Assembly (NCBI RefSeq): GCF_018847975.1
Contig: NZ_CP072597.1
Location: 372,001 to 436,000 of the forward strand
Source: Lysobacter sp. K5869
Lineage (GTDB): Bacteria > Pseudomonadota > Gammaproteobacteria > Xanthomonadales > Xanthomonadaceae
Direction: 5' to 3'
DNA: 64,000 bases
Shown here: positions 34,629-43,791 of the stretch, one piece after another
Numbering within the stretch: position 1 is the stretch's first letter
How the letters are laid out: each line of letters begins with the position of its first letter
Translations under genes and position numbers: made by a program
Notes under the pieces: model-generated
The model's input: only the letters and a program-made list of their open reading frames with translations
The model's database searches: none
Told to the model about the DNA's origin: nothing

Positions 34629-34704
34629 TGGTGGGCCCACCAGGACTCGAACCTGGAACCAAAGGATTATGAGTCCTCTGCTCTAACCATTGAGCTATAG
34701 GCCC
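34629..34704 (-). tRNA. tRNA with CAT anticodon, probably tRNA-Ile2 (lysidine-dependent)
   Basis: A 76-base cloverleaf read on the minus strand, with encoded CCA. The acceptor GGGCCTA pairs with TGGGCCC, the D-arm contains GCTCAATGGTTAGAGC, the anticodon loop is CTCATAA and the T-arm is CCAGGTTCGAGTCCTGG. The GACTCATAATC-type anticodon arm with a TGGTT variable region resembles bacterial tRNA-Ile2, whose C34 is modified to lysidine by TilS, more than elongator tRNA-Met. Confidence 0.9.
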
Positions 34705-35064
34705 GCAAGAGGCGAGATTCTAAAGCACCGGCGCGGGCTCGTCAGCCCGGCTTTCGGCCGCCCGCTCGGACCGAACTCCGCTAGCCGATGGCCGTGTCCC
34801 CGCACCCGGCTCGCGGAACTGCGAATCCCCTCGCCTTTATACGATTCCCGCGGCCCGACTTGCCCAGGGTGGGTCGCATTTTTCGCGCCAGGGACTCGGC
34901 AGCATGGTCTGGACACGCGCGGCAGACGCGTGCCTGCGCCGCAAGGCGCTGCGAGCGCGAGGACGACATCGCCGCGCTCGCTCATTGGAGGGGGGCCACG
35001 ATCCGGAGGCATCGCCGTCTACGGCGAGCGTTCGGTATCGCCTCACCCATCGAATGAGGTCTTT
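34705..35064. other. Gene-less stretch upstream of the alginate-lyase-like gene
   Basis: About 360 bases. It should contain the promoter of the 35065 gene. No clear promoter, operator resembling the TTTAGA sites, or small gene was found. Confidence 0.4.
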
Positions 35065-36234
35065 ATGTCGCGCACTACCCCGCTTCGTTTCCACGCTGTG
35101 TCGCTCGCGTTGTTGATCGGCTCCGCGAGTTCCGTCCACGCCGCCGATCCCACCGCAAACGCATACGCGGCGAACAACGACACGATCGCCGCGGCGCCGA
35201 CCGCCGTGCCGCCGTTCAAGCACCCCGGCCTGTTGATGACGCAAAACCGCCTGACCAACATCCGCGCCGCCGCCCAATCCAGCGCCGGCAGCGCGATGAA
35301 GACCGGCTACAACCGCTTGCTGCAAGACAACCGCGGTTCGCACACCTATGCGCATCAGGCGCTGGCGACGGTGGAGGTGGTGCGCGCGGCGGGCGGGCCG
35401 CAGGAGGGGCGGTGGAAGAACGATGGCTTCGCGGCGTATCTCAATGCGCTGCGTTGGGCGGTGTCCGGCGATACGCGCAATCGCGACAAGGCGATCCAGA
35501 TTCTCGATGCGTGGTCGGCGAAGTTCGCCGGCTTCACCCTGGCGCCGGGCACGGATGCGCCGCAGGCGTGGCTGGAGGCGGCGTGGGGGTTGCCGGTGTG
35601 GGTCAGTGCGGCGGAGATCCTGCGCCATCACGACGGCGGCGCGGCGGGGTGGCCGCAGGCGTCGCAGGACCGGTTCAACGGTTATCTCAATAAGTTGTAT
35701 GGCTATGCGAACCAAGCCTCGGCCCGCACCAACAATTGGGGCGTGTCCGGCGCCTTGGCGATGATGGCGGCCGGCGTGTATCAGGACGACGCCAATCGCT
35801 ACAACGCCGGCTTGAACCGGATGAAGCAGCTGATTCCGCTGATCGTTTACAGCAGCGGCGAGGTGCAGGAGTTGGCTGCGCGCGATTGCCATCATCCGCA
35901 GTATTCGCTGGCCGGCATCGCCCAGGCGGCGGAGATGGCGACGATCCAGGGCGATACCAGCGTGTGGCTGCTCAAGGTCGGCAACGAGGCGCAGCCGCGG
36001 TTCTCGCGCGGGCTGGAGTACATGGCCAAGTCGATTTTGTACGGCGAAGGCGTGCGCGATTGCCGTTCCAACGGGCTGTATCCGGGCTACAGCGAGATCG
36101 CGGTCAACGGCTACATGAATCGCGGTACGCCGATCGCGAATTTCCAGAACGCGACCAAGCGCGGGCGGCCGGATGCGAACGCGGCGGAGTTCATCGGGTG
36201 GTCGGCCGCGACTCATGGCCGCGACGATTTCTGA
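35065..36234 (+). CDS. Alginate-lyase family protein, secreted
   Basis: The 389-residue protein has a signal peptide (FHAVSLALLIGSASSVHA) and an alpha/alpha-barrel polysaccharide-lyase fold (Alginate_lyase superfamily). Features include HPGLLMTQNRLTNIR, a Trp-rich ALRWAVSGDT segment, the active-site-type ARTNNWG, and CHHPQYSLAGIAQAAE with His and Tyr candidates for catalysis. It is predicted to cleave an acidic polysaccharide such as alginate, though a different uronic-acid polymer is possible. GAGG lies 5 bases before the ATG. The gene is convergent with the GH92 gene, with a shared hairpin between them. Confidence 0.85.
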   Translation: MSRTTPLRFHAVSLALLIGSASSVHAADPTANAYAANNDTIAAAPTAVPPFKHPGLLMTQNRLTNIRAAAQSSAGSAMKTGYNRLLQDNRGSHTYAHQALATVEVVRAAGGPQEGRWKNDGFAAYLNALRWAVSGDTRNRDKAIQILDAWSAKFAGFTLAPGTDAPQAWLEAAWGLPVWVSAAEILRHHDGGAAGWPQASQDRFNGYLNKLYGYANQASARTNNWGVSGALAMMAAGVYQDDANRYNAGLNRMKQLIPLIVYSSGEVQELAARDCHHPQYSLAGIAQAAEMATIQGDTSVWLLKVGNEAQPRFSRGLEYMAKSILYGEGVRDCRSNGLYPGYSEIAVNGYMNRGTPIANFQNATKRGRPDANAAEFIGWSAATHGRDDF

Positions 36235-36244
36235 TCGATTGCAA

Positions 36245-36278
36245 CGCGCGCAGGCCGCACTGAGGCGGCCTGCGCGCG
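36245..36278. terminator. Bidirectional hairpin between convergent genes
   Basis: A 14-bp perfect stem (CGCGCGCAGGCCGC and its complement) with a 6-base loop, between the stops at 36234 and 36283. There is no T-run, but the position argues for terminating or mRNA-end function in both directions. Confidence 0.55.
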
Positions 36279-36282
36279 CAGT

Positions 36283-38727
36283 TCATCGCGCCGAGCTCAT
36301 CGAATAAGGCCGCTGCTTCGGATGGCTGGCCCAGTCGCGATTGGGCTGTGCCTGCATGACGAAACGCAGCTCGCCGCCGGCGACGATTTCTTCGTGGCGC
36401 AGGAACGCGCGATCCAGCGGCTGGCCGTTGAGCGTGGCGCCGCCGATGTAGGTGTGCGCGTCGTCCAAACCTTCGGCGACCACGGTGAAGCGCTTGCCGT
36501 TGGGCAGGTTGAGCGTGGCTTTCGGCAGGAACGGGCGGCCGATGATGTATTCGTTGCTGGCCGGCGCCACCGGATAGAAACCCAGCGCGGTGAACACGTA
36601 CCACGCCGACATCTGACCGAGGTCGTCGTTGCCGGCGAGCCCGTCGGGACGCGGCGCGTACTGGCTGTCCATGATCTGCTTGAGCCGTTCCTGGGTGCGC
36701 CAGGGTTGGCCGGCGTAGCCGTAGAGATAGGCGACGTGGTGGCTGGGTTCGTTGCCGTGCGCGTACCAGCCGATCAGGCCGGTGATGTCTTCCATGTGGG
36801 CGAAAATCTTCGGATCGACCTTGGCCTCGAACACTTGGTCGAGCCGCGCGATCAACTTGTCGGCGCCGCCGTGCGCGCTGGCGAGACCGGCCACGTCCTG
36901 CGGCACGTACCACGAGTACTGCCACGCGTTGCCTTCGGTGTAGTCGCTGCCGTAGCCGCTGACGCTGGGGTCGAAAGGTTCGCGGAAACTGCCGTCGCGC
37001 TTGCGCGCGCGCATGAACCCGGTCTTCGCGTCGAACGCGTGCTTCCAGTTGCCGGCGCGCTTCTCGAACCGCGCGGCGACGTCCTTGCGTCCCATCGCCC
37101 CGGCCATGCGCGCGATGGTCCAATCGTCGAACGCGTACTCCAAAGTCTTCGACGCCGCCTCGCCTTCTTCGTCGATCGGCACGTAACCCAGTTGCTTGTA
37201 CTGCGCGATGCCGTCGTACGGGCCGTAATCGGCGCTGGCGACCATCGCGTCCAAGGCTTCGTCGGCGTCGTAGCCGCGAATGTCCTTCATATAGGCGTCG
37301 GCGATCACCGGCACGGCGTGGTAGCCGATCATGCACCACGTCTCCTGCCCGTGGAACGCCCACACCGGCAGGATGCCGTACGGGCTGGCCTTGCGCGACG
37401 CCAGCAGCGAGCTCACGAAATCGTTGTTGCGCCGCTCCGGCTGCACCAAGGTCAGCAGCGGATGCAGCGCGCGATAGGTGTCCCACAGCGAGAACGTGGA
37501 GTGATAACGAAAGCCCTTGGCTTCGTGCACGGCGTTGTCCGGCCCGCGATAACGGCCGTCGCTGTCCATGAACAAGCTCGGCCCCATCAGCGAGTGGTAC
37601 AGCGCGGTGTAGAAGCTCTTGCGCATCGGCTCGGCGCCTTCGGCGTCGATCGCCGACAGCGCCTCGCTCCAGCGCTCGCGCGCCTGCGCGCGCACGCGGT
37701 CGAAATCGAAACCGGGCACTTCGGCGTCGAGGTTGGCGATGGCGCTGTCTTCGCTCACCGGCGAGATCGCGACCTTGACGATCAATTCTTGTCCCGGCGC
37801 GTCCTTGAAATCGAGGCTGGCGACGAGCTGGCGGCCTTCGATCTGCGCGCGCTGGGTCGGGTCTTTCTCGCCCGGCGGCGGGAAGCCTTTGTAGACGACA
37901 TCGGCTTCGGTGTCGTGGAAGGCGTGGCCGCTGACCGGCCGCGAGAAGCGCATGGCGAAATACAACTGCCGCCCCGGCGCCCAGCCGCGGGTTTCGCGGA
38001 AGCCGGTCACGGTGCCGTCCGCGCGCAGGCGCACGCGCGACCACTGCACCTTGCCGGGGTAGTCGTACAGGCTGGTGCGCAAGTCGATCAGCAGATGCGC
38101 CGCCTGCCCGCCCGGATAACGGTAGCGGTGCACGCCGACCCGCTCGCTAGCGGTGAGTTCGGCGCGGATCTTGTAGTCGTCGAGAGTGACGGCGTAATAG
38201 CCCGGTTGGGCGACTTCGTCGTCGTGGCGGAACGCGGAGCGGTAGCCGCTGCGCGGCGTCTTGGAATCGCCGCGTTCGAGCTTGACCTCGCCGGCGATCG
38301 GCATCACCAGCACGTCGCCGAGGTCGGAATGGCCGGTGCCGGAGAAATGGGTGTGGGAGAAGCCGACGATGGTCGGATCGCCGTGGCGGTAGCCGGCGGC
38401 CCAGCCGTAGGCTTCTTTGCGCGGCTTGATCTCGGTGTCCGGGCTGAGTTGGATCATGCCGAACGGGACCGTGGCGCCGGGGAAGGTGTGGCCCTCGCCG
38501 CCGGTGCCGATGAACGGGTCGACCGCCTCGAAGGCGCGGCGGCCGGCGTCGCCGGCGGGCGCGGCCGGGGCGGCGAACGCGGCGGCGGCCAGGGCCAGGG
38601 CGGCGGCGGCGAGGCGCCAGCGCGGGAGGCGGCCGGCCGGCGCCGGGGGGGCGCCGGCTCGCGACGGGCGCGTTCGGGACGGGCTCGTTCGGAACTGGGT
38701 CGTTCGGGACTGGATCGGCCGGGCCAT
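36283..38727 (-). CDS. GH92 alpha-1,2-mannosidase, exported
   Basis: The 814-residue protein has an Arg/Pro-rich leader followed by a hydrophobic export segment (about residues 38-58), then the GH92 N-terminal beta-sandwich (VDPFIGTGGEGHTFPGATVPFGM, a family hallmark) and the alpha/alpha-barrel. The latter contains GNAWQYSWYVPQD and the conserved GNDDLGQMSAWYV and GFYPV stretches, holding the calcium and acid residues. GH92 enzymes are exo-acting calcium-dependent mannosidases that trim fungal or glycoprotein mannans. The gene is divergent from the mannose operon regulator, with LacI-type operators between. Length is typical. The ATG at 38727 gives a long positively charged lead; a later start cannot be excluded. 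Confidence 0.93.
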   Translation of the reverse strand: MARPIQSRTTQFRTSPSRTRPSRAGAPPAPAGRLPRWRLAAAALALAAAAFAAPAAPAGDAGRRAFEAVDPFIGTGGEGHTFPGATVPFGMIQLSPDTEIKPRKEAYGWAAGYRHGDPTIVGFSHTHFSGTGHSDLGDVLVMPIAGEVKLERGDSKTPRSGYRSAFRHDDEVAQPGYYAVTLDDYKIRAELTASERVGVHRYRYPGGQAAHLLIDLRTSLYDYPGKVQWSRVRLRADGTVTGFRETRGWAPGRQLYFAMRFSRPVSGHAFHDTEADVVYKGFPPPGEKDPTQRAQIEGRQLVASLDFKDAPGQELIVKVAISPVSEDSAIANLDAEVPGFDFDRVRAQARERWSEALSAIDAEGAEPMRKSFYTALYHSLMGPSLFMDSDGRYRGPDNAVHEAKGFRYHSTFSLWDTYRALHPLLTLVQPERRNNDFVSSLLASRKASPYGILPVWAFHGQETWCMIGYHAVPVIADAYMKDIRGYDADEALDAMVASADYGPYDGIAQYKQLGYVPIDEEGEAASKTLEYAFDDWTIARMAGAMGRKDVAARFEKRAGNWKHAFDAKTGFMRARKRDGSFREPFDPSVSGYGSDYTEGNAWQYSWYVPQDVAGLASAHGGADKLIARLDQVFEAKVDPKIFAHMEDITGLIGWYAHGNEPSHHVAYLYGYAGQPWRTQERLKQIMDSQYAPRPDGLAGNDDLGQMSAWYVFTALGFYPVAPASNEYIIGRPFLPKATLNLPNGKRFTVVAEGLDDAHTYIGGATLNGQPLDRAFLRHEEIVAGGELRFVMQAQPNRDWASHPKQRPYSMSSAR

Positions 38728-38796
38728 CCGCAGTACTCCGTCAGCATTCGTGATCGGGAATGGGACCGGCGACCGGCCGCGGGGCGGGCCGCCACT

Positions 38797-38812
38797 TTTA
38801 GATCGTTCTAAA
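38797..38812. promoter_or_regulatory. LacI-family operator 1 (near GH92)
   Basis: TTTAGATCGTTCTAAA is a near-perfect 16-base palindrome located 70 bases upstream of the GH92 start. It shares its half-site TTTAGA(A/T)C with the second site 101 bases away, and the adjacent gene encodes a LacI-type repressor. Confidence 0.75.
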
Positions 38813-38897
38813 TATCGGCAAGCTAGCACGCACCCGGAACGTGTTCATGCTGCATTGCAGAATGCAGCGACGGGGCTCAGGCCGCAGGATGGCGGCA

Positions 38898-38913
38898 TTT
38901 AGAACGATCCAAA
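38898..38913. promoter_or_regulatory. LacI-family operator 2 (near the regulator gene)
   Basis: TTTAGAACGATCCAAA matches operator 1 in length and half-site and lies 70 bases before the regulator's ATG. Paired sites on either side of the gap allow coordinated repression of both the GH92 gene and the transporter/kinase/isomerase operon, possibly by looping. Confidence 0.75.
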
Positions 38914-38982
38914 AGCGCTCAACCCCTCTCCAGATCGTGCCCGGCCCATGACCGTCCGACCACCCACCGCGAGGTGCCCAAG

Positions 38983-40029
38983 ATGAACGACGCGCCCGCC
39001 CCCCGAGGCCGGGTCACCCTGGCCGACATCGCCCGCGCCTGCGGCCTGTCGCGCGCGACCGTTTCCCTGGTGCTGCGCGGCAGCCCGCTGGTGCATGCCG
39101 ATACCCGCGCCCGGGTCGAAGCCGAGCTCAAGCGCCAAGGCTACGTCTACCACCGCGGCGCGGCCAATCTGCGGCGCAAGGTGTCGACCGGCGTGGCCCT
39201 GGTCATCAACGACCTGTCCAACCCGTTCTTCGCCGAATTCGCCGCGGGCGTGGACGAATGGCTGGCCACGGCCGGCTACGTCACCCTGCTCGGCAGCACC
39301 AACGAATCGGTCGAACGCCAGCAGGCGGTGCTGACCTCGCTGATCGAGCACGACCCGGCCGGCATCATCCTCTCGCCGGCCGAAGGCAGCGACGGCACGC
39401 GCCTGCGCAGTCAGGTCGGCGAACGCACGCCGGTGCTGGTGTTCAACCGCGAGCTCGAAGGCACCACCTGGGACTTCCTCGCCCTCGACAACACCCACGG
39501 CGCGCGGCTCGCCACGCGCCATTTGCTCGATCGCGGCCATCGCCGCATCGCCTTCTTCGGCGGCCACCGCGACTCGTCCTCGTGCCGGCAGCGCCGCCAG
39601 GGCTATCGCGAAGCGCTGGCCGAGGCCGGGATCGAGCCGGAACCGCAGTGGCTGGTCGAATGCGCGCCCACGCGCCTGGAAGCCGCGCAGCAGACCGGCG
39701 CGCTGTTCGTGCGCGATCCCGCGCCGACCGCGGCGGTTTGCTACAACGACGCGGTCGCGCTCGGCCTGATGGCCGGACTGGTCTCGCGCGGCCGCCGCGC
39801 CGGCGCCGATTTCGCCGTGGTCGGCTTCGACGATATTCCCGAAGCCGCCGTCGCCTCGCCGCCGCTCACCACCATCGCGGTCGATCCGCGCGCGCGCGGC
39901 CGCCAGGCCGCCGAGCTGATCCTCAAGCGCCTGCGCGAACCGGCGATGCCGCGCGCCCACACCATCGCTCCGGTGCGTCTGCAGGCCCGCAGCAGCAGCG
40001 AAGTGCACCTGCCCGGAGAGTCCGCATGA
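38983..40029 (+). CDS. LacI family transcriptional regulator of mannose utilisation
   Basis: The 348-residue protein has an N-terminal LacI HTH (VTLADIARACGLSRATVSLVLRG, residues ~11-33) with hinge helix, and a periplasmic-binding-protein-like effector domain (VALVINDLSNPFFAEF ... VVGFDDIPEA). The ATG at 38983 is preferred to the upstream GTG because GAGG sits 7 bases before it. It overlaps the next gene by ATGA. By context the effector is probably mannose, fructose or a phosphorylated derivative; the two TTTAGA palindromes are its likely sites. Confidence 0.93.
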   Translation: MNDAPAPRGRVTLADIARACGLSRATVSLVLRGSPLVHADTRARVEAELKRQGYVYHRGAANLRRKVSTGVALVINDLSNPFFAEFAAGVDEWLATAGYVTLLGSTNESVERQQAVLTSLIEHDPAGIILSPAEGSDGTRLRSQVGERTPVLVFNRELEGTTWDFLALDNTHGARLATRHLLDRGHRRIAFFGGHRDSSSCRQRRQGYREALAEAGIEPEPQWLVECAPTRLEAAQQTGALFVRDPAPTAAVCYNDAVALGLMAGLVSRGRRAGADFAVVGFDDIPEAAVASPPLTTIAVDPRARGRQAAELILKRLREPAMPRAHTIAPVRLQARSSSEVHLPGESA

Positions 40030-41324
40030 GCCGTCGCGACATGTCCTACACCGCCGCGCTCGCGGTGGTGACCACGATCTTCTTCACCTGGGGCGGCCTG
40101 ACCAGCCTCAACGACGTGCTGATCCCGCATCTCAAGGCCGTGTTCAACATGAACTACGCCCAGTCGATGCTGATCCAGTCGACCTTCTTCGGCGCGTACT
40201 TCCTGATGTCGCTGCCGGCCAGCCGGGTGGTGGCGAAGTTCGGCTACAAGAACAGCATCGTCATCGGCCTGATCGTCGCCGCCGCCGGCGCGTCGCTGTT
40301 CTTCCCGGCCGCGCGCATTCCCTCGTATCCGCTGTTCCTCGGCGCGCTGTTCGTGCTCGCCAGCGGCATCACCTTGTTGCAAGTGTCGGCCAATCCCTAC
40401 ATCAGCCTGCTCGGCGATCCGGCCGGCGCGCCGAGCCGCCTGAATCTGGCGCAGGCGCTGAACTCGCTGGGCACCACGGTGTTCCCGACCTTCATCGGCC
40501 CGCTGATCCTGTCCACCGCGGTGCTCAGCGCTGCGGATCTGGCGGCGATGAGCGCCGTCGATCAAGCCGCCTACCGCGCCCACGAGGCCGCGGCGGTGCA
40601 AGTCCCGTACATGATCATCGCCGGCTGCCTGGTGCTGCTGGCGGTGTTCGTCTACACGATGCGCATTCCGCCGCTGACCGAAGCGACCGAAAGCGCCGAC
40701 CCGGCCCACCACAGCTTCGGCGAGGTGTTGAGCCAGCGCCATTTGCTGTTCGGCGTGATCGCGATCTTCGTCTACGTCGGCGCCGAGGTCTCCATCGGCA
40801 GCTTCCTGGTCAATTACTTGTCCGAACCGCAGATCGCCCACTTCGATCACGCCACCGCCAGCAAATACCTCGGCCTGTATTGGGGCGGCGCGATGGTCGG
40901 CCGCTTCGTCGGCGCGGTGCTGCTGCGTTTCGTCGACGCGCGCAAGCTGCTGGCGCTGGCCGCGGTCGCGGCGATCGCGCTGCTGGCGCTGACCATGAGC
41001 ACGCAGGGTTCGGTCGCGATGTGGACGGTGCTGTCGATCGGCCTGTTCAACTCGGTGATGTTCCCGACCATCTTCACCATCGCCATCGAACGGCTCGGGC
41101 CGATGACCAGCAAGGCCTCGAGCCTGCTGATCATGGCCATCGTCGGCGGCGCGGTGATTCCGCTGCTGCAGGGCGTGTTGTCCGACCGCATCGGCATCCA
41201 GCATTCGTTCGTGATTCCGGCGGTGTGCTACGCCTTCATCGTCTGGTACGGCCTGTCCGGCTCGCGCATCCGCGCCGGCCAAGGCCAGCACGCCAGCGCG
41301 CAAGCTTCGGGAGTGATGCATTGA
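40026..41324 (+). CDS. Sugar MFS transporter (fucose/glucose:H+ symporter family), probably mannose
   Basis: The 432-residue protein has 12 transmembrane helices and belongs to the FucP/GluP (FGHS) group: WGGLTSLNDVLIPHLK in helix 1, SQ/ANPYISLLGDP (a family hallmark) and the FGAYFLMSLPASRVV motif. It imports a monosaccharide with protons across the inner membrane. Its position between a mannose-type regulator and the kinase/isomerase genes makes mannose the likely substrate. Both ends overlap neighbours by 1-4 bases, so expression is coupled. Confidence 0.92.
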   Translation: MSRRDMSYTAALAVVTTIFFTWGGLTSLNDVLIPHLKAVFNMNYAQSMLIQSTFFGAYFLMSLPASRVVAKFGYKNSIVIGLIVAAAGASLFFPAARIPSYPLFLGALFVLASGITLLQVSANPYISLLGDPAGAPSRLNLAQALNSLGTTVFPTFIGPLILSTAVLSAADLAAMSAVDQAAYRAHEAAAVQVPYMIIAGCLVLLAVFVYTMRIPPLTEATESADPAHHSFGEVLSQRHLLFGVIAIFVYVGAEVSIGSFLVNYLSEPQIAHFDHATASKYLGLYWGGAMVGRFVGAVLLRFVDARKLLALAAVAAIALLALTMSTQGSVAMWTVLSIGLFNSVMFPTIFTIAIERLGPMTSKASSLLIMAIVGGAVIPLLQGVLSDRIGIQHSFVIPAVCYAFIVWYGLSGSRIRAGQGQHASAQASGVMH

Positions 41325-42352
41325 TGTCCGCCGTTTCCACGCCGTCGGACGAGCGCGCCAGCGGCGCGATCGTCTGCTTCGGCGAAGCCTTGATCGACTT
41401 CCTCGCCCGTCCGGCCAAGAGCCCCGGCGAGCCGCGCCATTTCGTCGAATACGCCGGCGGCGCGCCGGCCAACGTCGCCGTCGCCGCCGCGCGCCTGGGC
41501 GCGCACGCGCGCTTCGTCGGCATGCTCGGCCAGGACATGTTCGGCGATTTCATCGCCGAGCAGCTCAACGGCTACGGCGTGGACACCCGCGACGTGCGCC
41601 GCACCAGCGAAGCCAAGACCGCGCTCGCGTTCGTCTCGCTCGACGGCGACGGCGAACGCAGCTTCAGCTTCTATCGTCCGCCCGCGGCCGATCTGCTGTT
41701 CCGCGACGGCGACTTCCGCCACGACGGTTTCGACGACGCCGGCGTGTTCCACGTCTGCTCCAACAGCCTCACCGAGGAAGCCATCGCCGCGGCCACGCTC
41801 GCCGGCATGCGCCGCGCGCGCCTCGCCGGCGCGCTGGTGAGCATGGACATGAACCTGCGCCCGTCGCTGTGGCCGGCCGGTTTCGATCCCGCGCCGCGCT
41901 TGCTGGCGGCATTGCTGGAAGCCGATCTGATCAAGCTGTGCGGCAGCGAGTTCGAATTCCTCGCCCGCCACCTCGGCGGCGAAGAAGCCGCGCTGCAGCG
42001 GCTGTGGCACGGCTACGCGACCTGCGTGCTGATCACCGACGGCGCCACGCCGATCCGCTGGTACACGCGCACCCGCAGCGGTTCGGTGGCGACGTTCAAG
42101 GTCGCGCCCAGCGACACCACCGGCGCCGGCGACGCCTTCGTCGGCGGCTTGCTGCGCCGCTTGATAGCGCTCGGCGTGAACGCGGCCAACTTCAACGATT
42201 TCCTCCAGCGCGAAGACGATCTGGTCGGCGCGCTGCGCTACGCCGCCGCGGCCGGCGCGCTCGCCACCACCCGTCACGGCGCGTTCGCCGCCATGCCCAG
42301 CGCCGCCGACGTCGAACGGCTGATGCAGGAACAAGCCCAGGAACTCGCATGA
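41324..42352 (+). CDS. PfkB family carbohydrate kinase, predicted fructokinase
   Basis: The 342-residue kinase has the N-terminal substrate-binding segment (IVCFGEALIDFLA, then EYAGGAPANVAVAAARLG) and the ATP/catalytic motif SDTTGAGDAFVGGLLR, with the general-base Asp in GAGD. Fructokinases of the PfkB group phosphorylate fructose to fructose-6-phosphate. It lies between the sugar transporter and the AGE-type isomerase, which supplies fructose from mannose, so the operon context supports fructokinase over ribokinase or other sugar kinases. Confidence 0.92.
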   Translation: MSAVSTPSDERASGAIVCFGEALIDFLARPAKSPGEPRHFVEYAGGAPANVAVAAARLGAHARFVGMLGQDMFGDFIAEQLNGYGVDTRDVRRTSEAKTALAFVSLDGDGERSFSFYRPPAADLLFRDGDFRHDGFDDAGVFHVCSNSLTEEAIAAATLAGMRRARLAGALVSMDMNLRPSLWPAGFDPAPRLLAALLEADLIKLCGSEFEFLARHLGGEEAALQRLWHGYATCVLITDGATPIRWYTRTRSGSVATFKVAPSDTTGAGDAFVGGLLRRLIALGVNAANFNDFLQREDDLVGALRYAAAAGALATTRHGAFAAMPSAADVERLMQEQAQELA

Positions 42353-43563
42353 ATCTTCCGTCGAACCCGCTGCCGAACTTCCGCGAGGCCGATACGCTGC
42401 TGGCGCACATCCGCGACACGATGGCGTTCTACGATCCGGTCGCGCTCGATCCCAACGGCGGCTTCTTCCATTACTTCCGCGACGATGGCGCCGTCTACGA
42501 CGCCTCGCACCGGCACTTGGTCAGCTCGACCCGCTTCGTCTTCAACTACGCGATGGCGGCGGTGGAATTCGGCCGCGACGACTACCGCGAACGCGCGCGC
42601 CACGGCCTGCGCTATCTGCGCGAGGCGCACCGCAACCCGCACACCGGCGGCTACGCCTGGACGATCCGCGACGGCCAGCCCGAAGACCGCATGAACCACT
42701 GCTACGGCGTGGCCTTCGTGCTGCTGGCGTACTCGTGCGGGGTCAAGGCCGGCATCGGCGAAGCCGCGGCATGGATGGACGAAACCTGGAACCTGCTGGA
42801 AGCGCGCTTCTGGGAGCCCGAGTACGGCCTGTACCGCGACGAAGCCGACGCCGACTGGAACTTCACCGGCTATCGCGGCCAGAACGCCAACATGCACATG
42901 TGCGAGGCGATGCTGGCGGCGTACGAAGCCTCCAACGACGCGCGTTACCTCGAGCGCGCGCTGACGCTCGCGCAGAACATGACCCAGCGTCAGGCCGCGC
43001 AAGGCGATGGTTTGGTGTGGGAGCACTACGACCGCGACTGGAACATCGACTGGGATTATCACCGCGACGATCCCAAGCACCTGTTCCGCCCGTGGGGCTT
43101 CCAGCCCGGCCATCAGACCGAATGGGCCAAGCTGCTGCTGATCCTCGACCGCCACCTGTCCGCGCGCGGCAACGCGCCCGCGTGGCTGGTCCCGACCGCG
43201 CGCCACTTGTTCGACACCGCGGTCGCGCGCTCGTGGGACGACGAATTCGGCGGCCTCGCCTACGGCTTCGCGCCCGACGGCGCGGTCTGCGACGACGACA
43301 AGTACTTCTGGGTCCAGGCCGAATCGCTGGCCACCGCGGCGCTGCTCGCGGTGCGCACCGGCGAAAACCTGTACTGGCAGTGGTACGACAAGCTGTGGGC
43401 CTATGCGTGGCAGCACCTGGTCGATCACCGCTACGGCGCGTGGTATCGCATCCTCGACCGCCGCAACGGCAAGTACAGCGACGAGAAGAGCCCCGCCGGC
43501 AAGACCGATTACCACACCATGGGCGCGTGCTACGAAGTGATCCGCTGGCTGCGCGCCCCGTAA
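42349..43563 (+). CDS. AGE family isomerase, predicted mannose isomerase
   Basis: The 404-residue protein is an (alpha/alpha)6-barrel of the N-acylglucosamine 2-epimerase family. Conserved pieces are NPHTGGYAWTIRDG, MNHCYGVAFVLLAY, PGHQTEWAKLLLILD and DYHTMGACYEVIRW, including the catalytic-type histidines. Members without an ATP/nucleotide loop include mannose isomerase and cellobiose epimerase; the kinase and mannosidase neighbours favour mannose-to-fructose isomerisation. It is the last gene of the operon; a REP palindrome follows after 7 bases. Confidence 0.9.
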   Translation: MNLPSNPLPNFREADTLLAHIRDTMAFYDPVALDPNGGFFHYFRDDGAVYDASHRHLVSSTRFVFNYAMAAVEFGRDDYRERARHGLRYLREAHRNPHTGGYAWTIRDGQPEDRMNHCYGVAFVLLAYSCGVKAGIGEAAAWMDETWNLLEARFWEPEYGLYRDEADADWNFTGYRGQNANMHMCEAMLAAYEASNDARYLERALTLAQNMTQRQAAQGDGLVWEHYDRDWNIDWDYHRDDPKHLFRPWGFQPGHQTEWAKLLLILDRHLSARGNAPAWLVPTARHLFDTAVARSWDDEFGGLAYGFAPDGAVCDDDKYFWVQAESLATAALLAVRTGENLYWQWYDKLWAYAWQHLVDHRYGAWYRILDRRNGKYSDEKSPAGKTDYHTMGACYEVIRWLRAP

Positions 43564-43570
43564 GCCCCTT

Positions 43571-43653
43571 GTAGGAGCGGCGCGAGCCGCGACCGCGAAC
43601 CCTCGCTTGCGTCGTATGCGGGGGTTCGCGGTCGCGGCTCACGCCGCTCCTAC
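43571..43653. repeat. REP palindrome (GTAGGAGC type)
   Basis: Two 35-base arms (43571-43605 and 43619-43653) form an inverted repeat with 2 mismatches around a 13-base loop; each begins GTAGGAGCGGCG. It closely resembles the repeat at 51158-51224 and REP elements of Xanthomonadaceae. It lies directly after the mannose operon and may act as a terminator or mRNA 3' stabiliser. Confidence 0.85.
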
Positions 43654-43791
43654 CGCCAGCGCCCCATGCGCGCATTCATGCGCCGCCCGTCGGAAACGCC
43701 CCGCGTCACCCCGAAGCGCTGACATTCCCTACGCAACCGCGCAACATCCGCCCTTCTATCCTGGCCGCTCCCCTCATCCCGGAGCACCGCC

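Noticed and set aside
34191..34700. Plus-strand open frame ending AHQDSNLEPKDYESSALTIEL
   Set aside because: The tail is the reverse complement of the tRNA translated as protein, a well-known artefact of tRNA antisense; no domain precedes it.
34629..34704. Calling the tRNA an elongator tRNA-Met
   Set aside because: The anticodon is CAT, but the anticodon arm and variable region resemble the lysidine-modified tRNA-Ile2; Met remains a possible alternative label.
36322..38811. Long plus-strand open frame opposite the GH92 gene
   Set aside because: Low-complexity His/Arg/Val-rich shadow of a clear GH92 mannosidase.
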